This document shows positions 1 to 14,060 of a DNA stretch of 64,000 nucleotides, one piece after another. How positions within the stretch are numbered: position 1 is the stretch's first letter; each line of letters begins with the position of its first letter. The notes beneath the pieces are model-generated. The model saw only the letters and a program-made list of their open reading frames with translations, made no database searches and had not been told where the DNA came from. Origin of the DNA: Jacaranda mimosifolia (lineage: Eukaryota > Streptophyta > Magnoliopsida > Lamiales > Bignoniaceae); NCBI GenBank assembly GCA_018894105.1, contig CM032128.1, positions 14,489,001-14,553,000 of the forward strand, given 5' to 3'. The position numbers and the translations under genes were made by a program.

Positions 1-1630
1 TCACACTTATTCATGTAAACTAATAGAGTAGGAAATCCGCAGGTGCACAAATAGCAAGTAATAAAGCTTAGTAAGAATTGAAACACAATCGATCCACAAA
101 AAATTAGCGCAGTGATTACCGAACCTACTAAAATCAATGACTATTTAAATGATCAAATTCACAAACACTGAAACTAAAACAACAAATAACTAAACTAATC
201 CAATTATTTAAAATGTGTGTTTTCCCTACGTCTCCCCTTGCAAATCTGCCTAAAGCATAGTCAACAACATCATCATTCTAGGAATTTGAAATAGATTATG
301 GGAATTGGGATGATCTTTTGAATGTAGACAAATATAGTACTATACTATAGCCTTCACTGTACCTGTGCAAAAGTATAAACCTAGACCCATTGAGTGCATC
401 TGATATTGCCATCTAATTAAATCGATTACTTCAATTCTCAATCTCACAGTTTAATTAAATTGAATTTGACTCCATGTCGATTATGAGTATTCCTTTCTTG
501 AGCTCATACCAAAAAGTAAGATTCAATGTAATGGTGGCCAATCAAAGCATGACATTTAAGTATAAATTGATCCATATTCACCACCACAAATAACCCAACA
601 CAATTATTCATTAACCAAGCATTAAACTTCATTGCATGAACGGAAAAACAAAACAAAAGGCCTAGCCTAATTATCTTTCTATTCAAGTATGAGGAGTGCT
701 CGTTGAAAAAGATCTCAACGTATTTCCTTTTTTCAAGTTTTGTTGTTGAAAAAAATGAGGTTTTTTATTGGTGTGAGAATTTGATCAACCTCACATTTGA
801 TTCAATTAATATACATCTTAAAATTTTATGAGCTTTTAGTAAATACTTTTCGTATATTCATATTCCCAATATAATGTGATATTCATAAATGATTTATTTC
901 AACATTTTTTTGTGTATATCATGGGGGATACAGTATTATATGAATATGAAAATCGACTTATTAATTTATTAGATGATTATTTCAATTGAGACTACCATTG
1001 AGTGTTTACAATTCTTTATTAATAAATAAAATACTTAATATTTTAATTTATTAAGCTATAATAATCACTTTTATTTTATTAATATAATTCTGATGAAGAA
1101 CTCGTATTATGTTTAATGTAGTAATTTAGAATATCTAACAACTTAAAATTATAAATGATTAATATGGAAATTGTATACATAATATTGTCATAATATATAA
1201 CCAAATGAATTAATATAGTATTGCTTATAATTTTTTATTGGTACCAATTGTAACAAAAAAAAGAATAAAATAATTCTCACATAATTAAGCTTAACTTATA
1301 GTTATTGGTCATTTATCATATGATTAATTAGTACCAATAAATTCATAACATTACTAAAAATTCGCATGATAATGAATACTCTGCATCCCACAAAGATGTC
1401 TAGATTGCTTTATTTAGGAAATAAGAAACGTCAACAAATTTTATTTTTTTAACCAAAACTGCCCTATACAAAAATTAATAATTCAACAAATTTGTAAAGT
1501 TTAATTAAGCTACATAATGTCCCGTTAACAATAACGTATTATAACTGTGCAACATTAAGATAAAATGCGAAATGCTATATTATAGGACTTATTTTGCAGT
1601 TTGTCATATCTAAAGCTAATTAATTATTGG
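1..1630. other. AT-rich intergenic DNA, no gene seen
   Basis: This stretch is strongly AT-rich with many short A/T runs. The only open frames are short and have no recognisable domain. No tRNA, transposon end or long repeat was seen. It lies more than 1.3 kb beyond the stop codon of SMO2. Confidence 0.5.
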
Positions 1631-2220
1631 GAAATATGATATTGTTGCCCTTAAACTATTCAGAATAATGGAAGGAAAGGAAAAGTGAAAGTGAAGAGAG
1701 TTTACAGCTTACTTTACATAAAGAAATATAATATTGTGCCCTCAAACTATTTGGAATAATGGAAAGAAACGAAAAATGAAAATGAAAACAGCGCACAGCT
1801 TCCTTAACACTAACACTATGGCTGGTTGAAGGAATTTCACAAAGAAAGGAAAATGTTACAGAAGAAGAAAACAAAATCAGAAAAATATAAAATCTCAAAC
1901 TTGTTTGGTAGTTAAAAAAAAAAAATAATAATAATAATAATGAAGAAATGGATGGAGAATGTATGTGGTGGAGAAGGGGAGAGGTGTCAAATAGCCTTTT
2001 CCCTCTTTTTCCTCACTATTTTGTGAGGAAAACTCATTTTCCTCAAAGACACTATTTTTTCCTAAGTTTTCCTTTCTTTAGTATTTTTCTTATCAACCAA
2101 ACAATAAAAAAATATTTTTCTTGGCATTTTCTTTTCTTTTTCCCACTAAAATCCTTGAACCAAACATAGTGTAAGAAATATAATATTGTGCCCTCAAACT
2201 AATTGGTATGACATGAAGAA
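1631..2220. repeat. Three dispersed copies of a ~45-bp AT-rich motif
   Basis: Related copies start near 1631, 1722 and 2174. Each has the core 'atattgtgccctcaaacta' or a close variant, and the first two continue into a similar purine-rich tail. The first two lie about 90 bp apart and look like a local tandem duplication; the third is about 450 bp further on. Between them lies A/T-rich sequence with an 'ataataataat' run near 1925. No coding potential was recognised. Confidence 0.55.
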
Positions 2221-3026
2221 AAATAAATTTCTAATATTTTTCCTTCTTTGCCAATATGAAAATAAGGTGGAAATAATAAAATTAATAAACTCTATTGATG
2301 TAATAGCGTCCTAACTATAGCGGGGGAGATGGATGCAAATATTCCATCAAAAGAAATCATGGGTCAAGAAAAGAATGATCCACATAAGACAATTGAAAGG
2401 GAAAAACCAATTTAAGATTTCATTCATCTGCTTCATCTTTGAAAGCCCATTAAGGCATTACCACAACAAAAAAATATGGGTCTCAGGTTTATGGCAACTG
2501 TATAAGAACAATATCGATCGTAATTAATAAAGAAATAGAGCAACTGAGATGCACCTGGAGGAAATAACTGAAGGAGATCTGCTCTGGCATTATCCACCCA
2601 GACATTGGTAGTGTAATAATTGAAAGATAAATCAATGCTAGAATTCAGTCAGGCATAAGAAATTCAATGTTGTATTTACTTTTGAGTTCACGTGGAATAA
2701 TCTAACAGCAGGGGCAACTAATCTATTTCAGATGTCTCTGCAAGGTTACAACACTACAAGCATTAAATTGAATTTCACCTAACAGAGGACTCCTATGACT
2801 GGTTGAGCAATGAATAGAGAGGTGGAATTTCATTCATGTGGTTACAGGTGCAGGGCATAAAAATCCATAACAAGCCGCCACAGAATTAATTCCATAAAAC
2901 ATGAAATGTTAATTACTGTAACAGTAATTGGACACGAAATGCAACTGCACACAAGATGCTGAGGAACAAAATTAGATCACAAACCTATATGCATGCCACC
3001 AGCAAGCCAAACATGTCTCCTCACTT
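2221..3026. other. Region 3' of SMO2, no separate gene seen
   Basis: This lies just downstream, in transcript sense, of the SMO2 stop codon and should contain its 3' UTR and polyadenylation site. I saw no clear AATAAA on the minus strand close to the stop, so the transcript end is not placed. Nothing else was recognised. Confidence 0.4.
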
Positions 3027-6000
3027 TCACATTTCCTTCAGTGCAGTCTCATCTACTCTATTCTTCAGCTCCTTCAATTTTCTATAACCCTTATCAGTAC
3101 CAAATATCCTGGAAATGTACAAAGTTAAAACCAAAAGAATTCCGCAGTACGCCATTAATCACTCTACAAAGCTACAATCAGCAAAGCAACATAACACAAG
3201 GAAATCTTTGAGTTTCACTCCTCACAAGCTCTTATCAGAAGCAATGTTCATCACGAAGGCAACATAAGGAAAGGAAAATCTATGAAATTGAATGATCTGC
3301 AAAGATTGAAATAAGTGACATTCATTGTGAAATGAATTGGAGTAGACGCCAGAAACATAAATAAATACCAATAAAACAGCCAAATCTCATCCAGTAGAAG
3401 AAAATTTAGGCCCATTTACCAGCTGCTAAGGTGCATTTTTCCAGGACATTTTCCAACTAGGAAAACACATCCAAACAAACACCTGTATTCTCCAATAATG
3501 CATTGTAGAATGTGTAATATTATACTCAAAACATCCCCAAAACAAATCCTACATCATCTACTAATCATTACATATATATATATATATATGTATACATAAA
3601 TCATTACATGTTTATTATATAAAAATTCAGTTTCACCCACTTATCCACTAAAAATCTAACTGATACAGCATCTACAACAAAAATTATCTCCTCCCAAAAC
3701 ACTTCCAAAGAAACCATATTCTCCTAAAACATTCTCCAGCAATCCCCGAAACATAAACAAACAAATATCACATTTCCCAACTCATTACCCAAAACACATT
3801 CTCCCACAACATTTTCGCCAAAACATCCAAAATACAACCAAAGAAACTCTAAGATTTTACAAGTAATCATCTACAAATTAAATAACCAACAGTCTCAGAC
3901 CACCCAATTATGCCCAAAACTTCCATGACTAGTTTCTGCTTGAATCAACCATTTAGAGTCAGCAGTTTCAAGCAATCGACTAGCAAATTATCTACTTTTC
4001 TGGTGCATTCAAGAACTCCTTTTGAGGCAGGAAGAAATAAATATGCACAGGTGTGAATAAAGAGAACATAATGAACTGCTAATAGAAATACATGCTGAAA
4101 CTTATAACACGATAAAGGAAAGTCCGTTAAATCTTTATAAGAAAGTTTGTCCCACCAGAGGCCTTCAGGGCAAACATAAGTGCACCTGCATTATTTCGTT
4201 AGAAACAAATAACTTCTTACTCACAAGTTCACAACCTATTTACTCCAAATCGCCATCTCCATTAGTTGTGACAAATCCAACAAACAAAATCATTGACTAG
4301 ATTAACCAGCAGATCAACGTCACAGCTCAATTTGACAAAACTAAGGTTTATTACTATACTAAATCTGAACCAACATAGAAGTTTTAAAAATAGTGCACAA
4401 GGTACAGGAGCTTATGTGAAAATATACGGATGTTGTGTAGAGTTGTCCTGAATGGTTTTCTGGTTATCAAAATACCACAGCTAATTACAGTACACAGCAC
4501 CCAATTCCACCATCTTCCACTGGAAGCAAGAGTACTTTAAGGTCTGAGAGGAATGCACATGAAAGAAATATAATGCTTATCAAAATCTCAAGCCAATTAA
4601 TTTCTCCAGGTCAAGGAAGGCCATCAGAAGTACTACAAAAAAAGTAGAATATCAAACTATGGTACAAACAAAGTGACACTGCTCACCTCCAGTTCACTCA
4701 AGTCCGGAATTAATAACCGAAGGCTTCTAATTACAATAAAAACTGACAAGTACTTAGCCATCAGATAAATAACAAACAACAGGTGCACCATTTCACATCA
4801 TGGCTAATCCACAATTCTCATGTCAGAAAGATTGTTTTGAGGGCTTCACCCTAGTTCCCAAAAAAGACTTTTACAGCACAACTAGCCCCTTCAATTTGCA
4901 CTATGACAAACTAATCATATAATAGTGCATGAGATTTTCTCTACTTTATCCAGCAGTTCAACAATTAAATTTTCAGAAGCCAGGCAAAGCATCTGTTTTC
5001 TGGTGCAAAAACTTAATGATTGGGCTGTCCTTTACGTGGCTTAGTCATTTCTTGTTACTTATAATGTGCTTGGTTTCATCATTTAATTCCTCCATATTCC
5101 TCAATGCACCCAATAATGTAACTAGTCAAACTATGCATATCAAAATGTAAAATGCATGTTAGGAAGCAGAGTATCTAACTCTCACCAGTCCATGTAAACA
5201 AAAGTTGATGAATAGTTGCCACTCTTTGTATACAGCAGTCGATGATGATAGTCATGAAAATCAGCACTGAGAATCCACAGAAGAAATTTCATACATGAAG
5301 GTGATCTAGACATGAAAAATCTCACATCACAGAAGAGCAAAAATGCAAGAGTACAAACCCCCCATATAAAGGCAAGAAGTTTGAAAGACTCCATGGGAAA
5401 TGGTATCCACAATGTGCCTCAACTGTTTCAAGGACTCTAAGAACCATCCACAACCACAATGTTATCAGATGGGGACCAGTGATGGCAGGACCAATTATTG
5501 TAGCAAACCCAAGAAACAGAATCTCAGCAGGGTGAGCATATTCAGAAGTCAATCCAAATGGTGTTGCATACCTGTACAGATTTCAAGCATATTGATAAAG
5601 ACATAGAAGGCAAAAGAGTTATTTCTGCATGAAGGAACAAAATTAGTTTTGAAGGAGCACATCCTGATGGTTACTTACTCATGATGGACACTGTGGACAT
5701 GCTTGTAAAGCCATTTTGTATGTAAAATCCTGTGGCCCCAGTAGAAAACAAAGTCTTCCAGGATGAAGTAGAATAAAATCTGAGTTGATATTACTTTCCT
5801 GCAGAATCAACTCCCATGATCAAACCCATACAACTAGGAAAAGAAGTTCCACTGCAACTTAAGATATATTGTGCCAAAATGAGAAAGCAACAATCAAAAT
5901 GGCATAAAGATTTTATTTCGCCTTTAGTTTTATCAACTGCTTAGAGGTTTCTTTGTTGGTGTAATTATGGTGGGAGAAGAACAAGAGATCAGTTTGAGGT

Positions 6001-9000
6001 GATTATTCCACAAAACCCTATATACAAAAACTAAATCCATTCTCATTCATCAATTAATTGACACCCTCACAATGCATACTCTGTGTTGGTTTCAAACTAT
6101 TGAGCATTTTGCGATAACCAAAATGAATGGACAAATTAGCCATGCCATGTTTTCTCTTAAGGAATGAAACTCCTATATAATGCAGTATAGTATACAATGT
6201 AAGAGAACGGTGCCATAAACAAATATTTGAGTCTGGTTATAGGAAAAATCAACTAGAGGGCTATCTAGCAAAAAGAAATGCAATAACAGATAAGAAAAGT
6301 TTATGTTCATCAGATGTCCATCCTATACTAAGACTTTAAGCAACTTCATGGCCAAGCTATCAGATGGTAAATGGTATTGATCCGGTGACTTAAGCTTTAG
6401 TATATAAAGAACCTGAATATACCAGGACGGCAATGGAAGAGTACTTCGCATCCCCATGAATCTGAAGACGGGATAGGAGACAATCATAACAGGTAGATTG
6501 ACACAAAAATGATAGAGCAATAGCCGAGTGATACATTTCTCCTGAGCAGCAGGGGTGTTGTTTTTAGTCTGCACCAACCAAGAAAACAACAATTATAATG
6601 TGTTAGACCCACTTGTATGTAGAGAAGGAGAGAGAAAAGTAGAGAAAAGCAAGATATGATGCTTGAATAGTGTGCTCTACATGATAAGACCTGCAAGTCT
6701 AATAACAGTATATTACGAAGGAGCCACCAAAGCCCACCACACCTTACCAGTGCTTGTTTACCCACAAGACAGTGGATAATTATGGAAATTCATCTTTAAC
6801 AAAGTTTTTGCCCAACCCCACAAATTTGTGTTTTGCCAAAGAGTTAGTCCCAATTATTTCTCTATCTATATTTCCTTTTAACTCACCCTTTATCTCTTGT
6901 CCTCCAGACCTTTCCCCTCTCACCACATTTCAGTGAGAGGTTCCTTGCTTGTCTAGTCCATTTCTGTTGTATCTGGCTAGGAAAAATTCACATCTTAACT
7001 TGAGAAAGAATAATTAATTGCTCACAGTAATATCATTTATTGAATTCATTCTTTTTTCCTAATAGTATAGTTGTAACCATTGACTCTGTGATTGGCTGAG
7101 GGCAAGAACCAAATCTTGTCTAATTGAAGAAATAATACATGCAGTTCATTTTCTTGACCAGATTAGAAGAAGTGGAAATTGAAAGGTCATCTGTTGAGGA
7201 CAATTTGAAAAGACTCCCACCTTTCTTTCTGCTGGCAATCTCTATGAGAGCACTATTTGGAAAATCAACAGTAAGAGCTGTTCCATTATATAATATAAAG
7301 TCATGCACGACCCACTTGACCAAAATAGAGAACATGGGAGCAGTGAAATGTAAACCATTGGTTGTCAGATTCATTTCAAGGAGCACAGAACTTTGGGGTT
7401 GATTATGATGAATGTTCTATTAGATGAATAACCATTGAGAGCAATGTTGATAACAGAAAATTGCGTAAGGATGAGGTTCGGTCTTGCTTCATACTTTGAA
7501 GTAGACAGGACCTTGCTTTCTGATCCAGTTGCATGGAAGACTGAACTTCAACGGTAAGTACCTATAAGGCCCTCGAGTGTTTTCAAGTTGGATGATAGCA
7601 ATGTTCTAATTGAAACAAAATTGTTCATAGTAGAAACGGTGAGAAAATAGAATCTAAAGTGAAGATTATGAAAGAACTGATTATGACAAATTGTAAAGAG
7701 TTGAGATGAAGCTATCAATCAGATACCTGTCTATTGACATTGGAAGTGAAAGATGTGTATATATCTTTGTTTACAGACTCTCGGACTGTCCAACAAGCAG
7801 AAAGTTTAAGAGACCCAGTTTATATGTAGTAGGATTGCAACTAGTTTACTGACAAAGTCAAATTTAAGTGGCAAGAGTCCCAAGTAATTAGAGAAAAAAA
7901 TTTCTTTATGTGTGCTTACCATGAATTGCAAACAGCCAGCAAGATACATACCATGTGGAAACTCTTTTACATTTTTCTCAAGTCAATTCAGCTCCTAAAT
8001 TAATTTTAGAGGACTTCCAGTCCGATAGTATATGTCAATCCCACAATTTTCTCTGCAAGCAAGTTTCCTGATTAAAACTCAAACTAAAAATACATATTCT
8101 GACACTGATATTTTTTCAAAATGAGAAATGTGGGCCTTGAGCTTTTGTTTCCACAAATGGCAGCTGAAAGTAAATCTAGAAGATGCAAAAATAACATGAT
8201 AAAGAAAAATACTTAAATCCAATGGTGAATGATGTGTACATTTCTCCGTTTATTCTTTTCAACTTACTTTGCAGGATAAAGAGCATGTCTTAAGTAAGAA
8301 AAACTGAGAGAACGCAAATTCACTTATGGTTGTAGTATCATGCTATATTGAACGAGAACTAGTATAAACAACAGTGGCAGAAAGACAATCTGTCTCCCAG
8401 AAACAACAGTAGCAATGAAGTCATTAGAGTGAAACCTGAATCTTGTACTTGCTCTGCCATCCTGCCCTTTCCAAATATATGAATGGAAGCCCCGACAAAA
8501 AGAAAATGCTTTCATGAAGAAAGAAACTTCCAAGACAAGCCAGTTGAAAGTCACTAAAATGGGTGATTAGATACTGCAAAATGAATATCAAAATGTAATT
8601 TGAAAACAAGGCAAATAAATGCAAGAAAAACTATAAACAACTAAATCATTCATCAGCATGGTAAAAGCATGCACAAAGATTTACAAAAGAATAAATCCAA
8701 TTAACTAAACTCAATGTTCTTCTTTTCAAGAAAGCAAGCAAAAACATATTCAGCTTCAACCATAAATAAGGAATATTGCCTATATAGGATATCAAGCATA
8801 AGATCCACGCCTTTTGCATTCCAATAAACAATAGCTAGGATCAAGGGATTAAGAACTTGACATGCAAATATGAAATGAAAACCATCTGTGGCATCAAAAG
8901 AACATCATATTTAGAGCAATCTAGTTTTAAGTAAACTTTTTTCCTATTTTGAAGATGAACTCAATATAGAAAATATTTTAGGACACTGTTATTATTTGTT

Positions 9001-10844
9001 GACCAGTGGAAAAACAATAAAATGGAACATAACGAATTCATTCTTGAAATCTGGTAATCGTTCTCCACAAGGTCTATATCAAAAGAAGCCTTCAACTCTC
9101 TAGTCTCTACCAGCCCAAAAAGTCATAGCAACATGATTACAGCAGTATTGTTTCCCTAAAAATCTGTATATTCTGCTACAAATCAATGAATGCAGCAACT
9201 GCATTGCCTTTTATAATAGCAGAAGAATTCATAGATGAAACAGGTATCACACTTCACTTCTCAAGCTGTTTGAAGGCGTGCTGTCAACAAATTCTGAAGA
9301 AAAGTCATTCACCTAACTGAGAGGAACATAGGAAAAATACAAATAGAAGTGCCCAATAAAACTTCTAAATATGACAATGGAGAGCCTTCATACTAACATA
9401 GTTTGGAATATACTAAAGGTCCTCCTGAAAGATGAGGATAAAAATTGACTTCAATGACCATGTAGCAATCAGTGGAATTCTTCACCTAGCTATATCAATG
9501 ATAAAGAACTTTGCTAAAGGCAATTTCATCTCCATTTAGAATTTATGCCATTGAAGAGTGAGATACACCAACATTTGTTTCTGGAAATAGTCTAATACTT
9601 CAGTAGGTCATAATTTTTTATTCTTAAACCTAGGAGTTAGGAAATGATTTTATATTCTCTAACTCAAACAACCATAGTCAAACACAGAAGTGGACAGTAA
9701 GGAGCAGATGACACAATCAAGAAGTGACTTGTCCGAGAATGCTTGATCATGCTTAAAAAGGTTCAACAGAAGAGCAAGACCAAGATGGCATCAGAGCACT
9801 GAAAGAGGTCCACTGCATGAACTAGATGTGAAGAGTCATCATATTGATATACCTAAAATTAATAGGAATAAGGTAACGAAGAAAAAACCAATTTTTTCAT
9901 TTCTTCGTTTAACAATGAATTGAGAAGCTTTTATAGATCCTGGCCAACAGATTGCAATTCAGTACTTGGCTCCATTTGTAAGCAGTACAAGGCTGGTATT
10001 TATTATTTACTTGTCCTTTGGGTTTCTAATTTGTAGCAGTTGAAGATTCTTATGGCTCATTAGGTCCAATATCAATTAGCTTTGCTTTTGATGATGGGAC
10101 AGGTTATCCATCATGGTATATGTGATAGCACCACCACCCACCTTTTATTTTCTGCAAATATTCTAGGTTACACTTACATGTAAAGTCAAAGGTTTTGAGC
10201 AGTCTTGATTCTTTTGTAAACCCACAACCTATTTTACCATTGTCCTAATATATGGCGTAGAGCTACATTAACTGGAGCTGATCATCAAGATCTTGATCAA
10301 CAAGCCAACATGTCTCTAGATGTTCTTTTCTTTTTGTTATAATTTTTAATTGCCTTTTGAAGCAAAAAACACTCATTCTAGCAGCCACTTATATTATTTC
10401 AATTATTGTGACATCCTTGAACTTGAGTGTGAGGAAACCCAATTACTATTTTTTCACCATGCAAATAACAAGCTCACTGTCAAAACAACATAACAACACA
10501 CTAGGTTAAATCTATTCATCCGATGAATCATCTATGACTTTGAAGACACTGGTACCATTCAGGAACATGCATTGTTCCCAACAACGACTTTCTTCTCCAA
10601 AAAATTGGGTTAAATGATTCAAGTAGAAGAGACATAGCAGAAACACAACCAAATATGACAGACAAATTAACCTCCGCTAGAAGACGAAAATTGCTCGCAA
10701 AGAAGGAAATTAATATGAATCGATGAAGAAGTGAGCGCCGTCAATGCAATTAAATAATTTCAAACAAAAAGAGATCAAATCTAGGGCAAAAGAAAATGGA
10801 ATTGAAGTAGTTACCATCCAAGCAGACTCGACCATTGAAGCCAT
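3027..10844 (-). CDS. SMO2: Sterol 4-alpha-methyl oxidase 2 (methylsterol monooxygenase), seven exons
   Basis: Family role: ER-membrane di-iron oxidase that, with NADPH and O2, removes the C4 methyl group of 4-alpha-methyl sterols in phytosterol and brassinosteroid synthesis. Coding exons on the minus strand: 10844-10815, 8573-8436, 6568-6423, 5798-5679, 5571-5359, 5266-5186 and 3108-3027. Together they are 810 bp, encoding 269 residues without interruption. All six introns are GT...AG and the codons split across junctions fit; introns are about 2241, 1867, 624, 107, 92 and 2077 bp. The iron-binding histidine boxes are HRILH (residues 127-131), HSVHH (140-144) and HDYHH (220-224). Hydrophobic stretches lie near residues 19-45, 70-95, 110-125 and 160-185. 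The start MASMVESAWM and exon 2 match the SMO2 rather than the SMO1 branch as I recall them. Length is normal for SMO2. The long introns show no clear transposon. Confidence 0.95.
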
Positions 10845-11130
10845 GGAAAATGACGGACTATTTTGACTTGATTTTGGCGGTGAAAGAGAGAGTATGTGTG
10901 TTTATGTGGGGATATACTTGTGATAATGAGAGAGCGAAAAGCAAAGCAGAAATGTGTGTGTGCTTAGGAGGAGCACTAAGTACTAACGAGAGAGAGAGAG
11001 AGTCAGACAGACAGACTGTGAAATGGGAATCTCATCTCGTGGGCGTGGCCTGCTCTATTGGCTCTGTCTGTTATATATACATCCACCTGCGTATCTCCCA
11101 TGTCATCATATATATATATATTTGAAGATC
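10845..11130 (-). promoter_or_regulatory. SMO2 promoter and 5' UTR region
   Basis: Upstream of the SMO2 ATG (10844-10842) on the minus strand. A TATA-like GTATATATAA lies at 11080-11071, which would place the transcript start near 11040 and a 5' UTR of about 200 bases. The interval includes a GA run at 10988-11001, read as CT-rich leader on the transcript, a common trait of plant 5' UTRs. A second AT-only run near 11107-11120 is an alternative TATA. This is inferred from base pattern only. Confidence 0.5.
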
Positions 11131-11932
11131 ATTTCAAGCTGGTTTAATTCATATTGAATCTGTCATGTCATGTTAAAAGACCAGTCAATTGATAAGGTAT
11201 TGTTCTCCTTAAACATATATTTTAATATATTTAAATAATTAAATTTTATATTTACCCTATCTTATTCTATCTATAAATTCAATTAGACTCATATCCTAAA
11301 ATATCTAAATAATAGATTCTAAACTAAACCCTATCCTATTAAACCCAAGACCCATTGGATATAATTTATTAGATCCAATTTTTGGATTGTATTTTGATTT
11401 GACTATTTTTTTCATTTTTTACAAAATTTTTTAGTGTCAATTAAAATACTAAAATTACTTAATATTTATATGTTAGAGTAATTTATTAATATTGGCTAAT
11501 TTTTTTGACATATTTTAAAAAAGTTAACTCTACTTTTTTAAACTTAAAAAAAGTATACATTTAATTTTAGTAATTTAATTTAATTTAATTAATTTATATA
11601 TTTAATTTTTGGTATATTAAACAAATAGGAACCACAAAAGTATGCATAACTTTTTTTCTCTCTTCCCCATATTATGCTTTTTCCTCTGTATTTTTCCTTT
11701 AAGATATTTTTTTGTTTGCTTTCTTTAAATTTATTCTTTTCATTTTTTTTGAAATATTATTATTTCATGTAATATATTCAATCAAATATATGTACATTGT
11801 AGAAAAAAAAATTAATTTTATGTTACTAAAAATTTGAATATGTAGCACCAAAATATAAAAATCTTTCTTTTTCCACTGTTCAAAGCTACTGAAAATAAAT
11901 AAATTCAAAATAATTTTAATTTTTTCTATTTT
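11131..11932. other. AT-rich intergenic DNA, no gene seen
   Basis: Very AT-rich sequence with many homopolymer runs and no meaningful open frame. It separates the SMO2 promoter from the solo LTR insertion. The last five bases, atttt, are the left target duplication of that LTR. Confidence 0.5.
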
Positions 11933-13701
11933 TGTAACACCCCTGAAATTCAGTACTTTCGAAAATAAGAATTTAGAAATTAAGAGAATTATTGGTTGGA
12001 TTTTAAGGCTCGGAAAAGAAATATAAAAGGACTGAATTGCAAAAATTTTGAAAGTTTTTGGAGTCAGATTTATGATTTTGAAGAACTTGATTTAACATTT
12101 TAAGAAGTTTTTGGGGTTTGCATGTAAGTATTTTGGTCAATGGGGTCAACTACAGTTTTCAAGGAATTCAAGGGGCTTGATTGAGTCTTTTGGAAATCTT
12201 TAGGGACTAAATCGAAATATAGGAAAATTTGATTTTTTTAAGAACGGGGCAAGATTTTTTTTCCACTTTTCCTTTCTTCTTTCTTCTTCTTCTTCTTTCT
12301 TTTTCTCTCTTTCCTTCTCCAACCGCGACCACCATCTTCTCTCATCCGGCAACCATAATCCTGGCGATTTCACCACCATCCAACCTCACCATACATCTCT
12401 CTTCTTTCCTCCAACAACCCTAGCACCTTTGCATGTACACCATCACGGCGGAGGAAGCTTTCCTGTGAAACCCATAAAATTGGAAGCTGGAGGCATAAGG
12501 AACACAACCGTGGCCTTGCATGGAGGAGTAGCATGGCGGCGACGGTGAAATAGGGAGTTACAGGCGCAACAGCGAGAAGGTGGTGTTAAGGCTGTGGGCT
12601 TCGGTTGAAGGTATTCTAGGCATTAAAACTGAAAACTAAAGGCACCATTGGATTCAGAAGGAAGAAATGAAGCAAATGGTGGTGAGTTTGTGTTTTTCCG
12701 GCAACGGTGGATGGCGATGCTCCGACAACCTCAGACCAGCTTCACCTCTTTGACGTGACGGTCGCAACCATGTAATTGGTTTGTGGTTTTGATACTCCGG
12801 AAGCAAGCTTTGGCATGTGGATTTAGTTGTGCCTTTAATATATATATGTTGCATGTGTTGTACCTTTCCTAATTTAGCATTGTACCTTGCCAAGAATAGG
12901 AATTTGGGAAGAGATGATATGTTTATATACCATATGTTGATCCCTATGCAAGGAGTATGGAATAAGTGGACCCAAACTTATGAAATGCCAAACTTGGATT
13001 TAAAATAGGACTAAGGATTATATTATAAGATTAAATGGCATTTGATTAGGAATTGATTATGTAAGGATTAATCATATTGTGTGATTTAGGATTATGTCCA
13101 TGACCTTGAATATGAATGAGATACCGTATTAATCGATAAATTAGTGATTCTGGATTGTTAATGGTATAATTGTGATTAATAGAATTAAGTATGGATTTTG
13201 ATTATAAATATTACTTTTTGGATAGGTAATGACGAAGTGGGTCCCACGGACCAATAGGCTGCTGACTGTGATAGCACTTTTGAGATTACGGAGGTGAGGG
13301 TTTGCCAATCTGGCACCTTTCCTATTTATCTGATATTATGATAAGCCCCTGTGTGGGTTTTCTGTTTCTGTACCGTACTCTGTCTGTTTGAAATCTGAAA
13401 TGTGTTGGAATTCTAATTTGCTATCTGTTATTTGATTTGAACACCCCTGTGAGGGTTATCGTCGATATCAATTCTGTTTCTGTCTGTTCTGGCACCTAGA
13501 ACTCCTATCCGGTATATGTACTGTTCTGTTATCTATTCCGTTTGTTCTATTATCCGTGGCCTTGTCGGCATTTCTGTACTGTTCTGAACTATCTGTACAT
13601 GTATACCCCTGTGAGGGTTATCCTTCGATTGACATCTGTTATCCATCCATGATGTTATCTGTTGATTTGATAACCGACTGTCTGTTATCTATTATCGATC
13701 T

Positions 13702-13884
13702 GATATGTTATTCCCAGGTGTTAAGCTTGGGATAAGCCGATATGTTGTTCCCAGCTATTAAGCTAGGGACGAGCCGATACATTGTTCCCAGCTGTTAAGC
13801 TCGAGATGAGCCGATACGTTGTTCCCAGCTGTAAAGCAGGACGAGCAGATATGTTGTTCCCAGCTGTAAAGCGGGATGAGCCGT
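13702..13884 (+). repeat. Five tandem ~37-bp units inside the solo LTR
   Basis: Units start near 13702, 13739, 13776, 13813 and 13848. Each contains the core 'ttgttcccagctgttaagc' or a variant, followed by a gggat/gacgagccgata segment. Periods are 37, 37, 37, 35 and about 36 bp. 'cccagctgttaagc' carries a short palindrome (cagctg). Tandem units in an LTR may be regulatory, but that is inference. Confidence 0.8.
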
Positions 13885-13920
13885 TAAGGGATTGATAGGA
13901 TTGTTTTGATATGATCTGTT

Positions 13921-14060
13921 AGATTGATTCAATTGATCTAATCTATTTATTGATTGATTTTGATTGTTTCCTGACTGATTGACTGCTCGATTGACTGATT
14001 GATTGATTGCCTGACTGACTGATTGCCTGCCTGACTGTCTGACCGTATTCTGATATGTTC
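13921..14060. repeat. Degenerate GATT/GACT short tandem repeat
   Basis: A run of 4-bp steps (gatt, gact, gcct) makes up this part of the solo LTR, for example 'gactgattgattgattgcc'. It lies directly after the 37-bp array. No function can be read from it. Confidence 0.6.

Noticed and set aside
5400..5606. Plus-strand frame overlapping SMO2 exon 5
   Set aside because: It is the shadow of a well-supported exon on the other strand.
10835..11125. 96-codon plus-strand open frame
   Set aside because: It is antisense to the SMO2 first exon and 5' region, contains GA and TA runs, and has no known domain.
12229..12423. 64-codon hydrophobic frame in the solo LTR
   Set aside because: It is a CT-rich tract within an LTR; composition explains the hydrophobicity.
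13702..13884. CRISPR-like spaced repeats
   Set aside because: Repeats are directly adjacent 37-bp tandem units without unique spacers, in plant LTR DNA.
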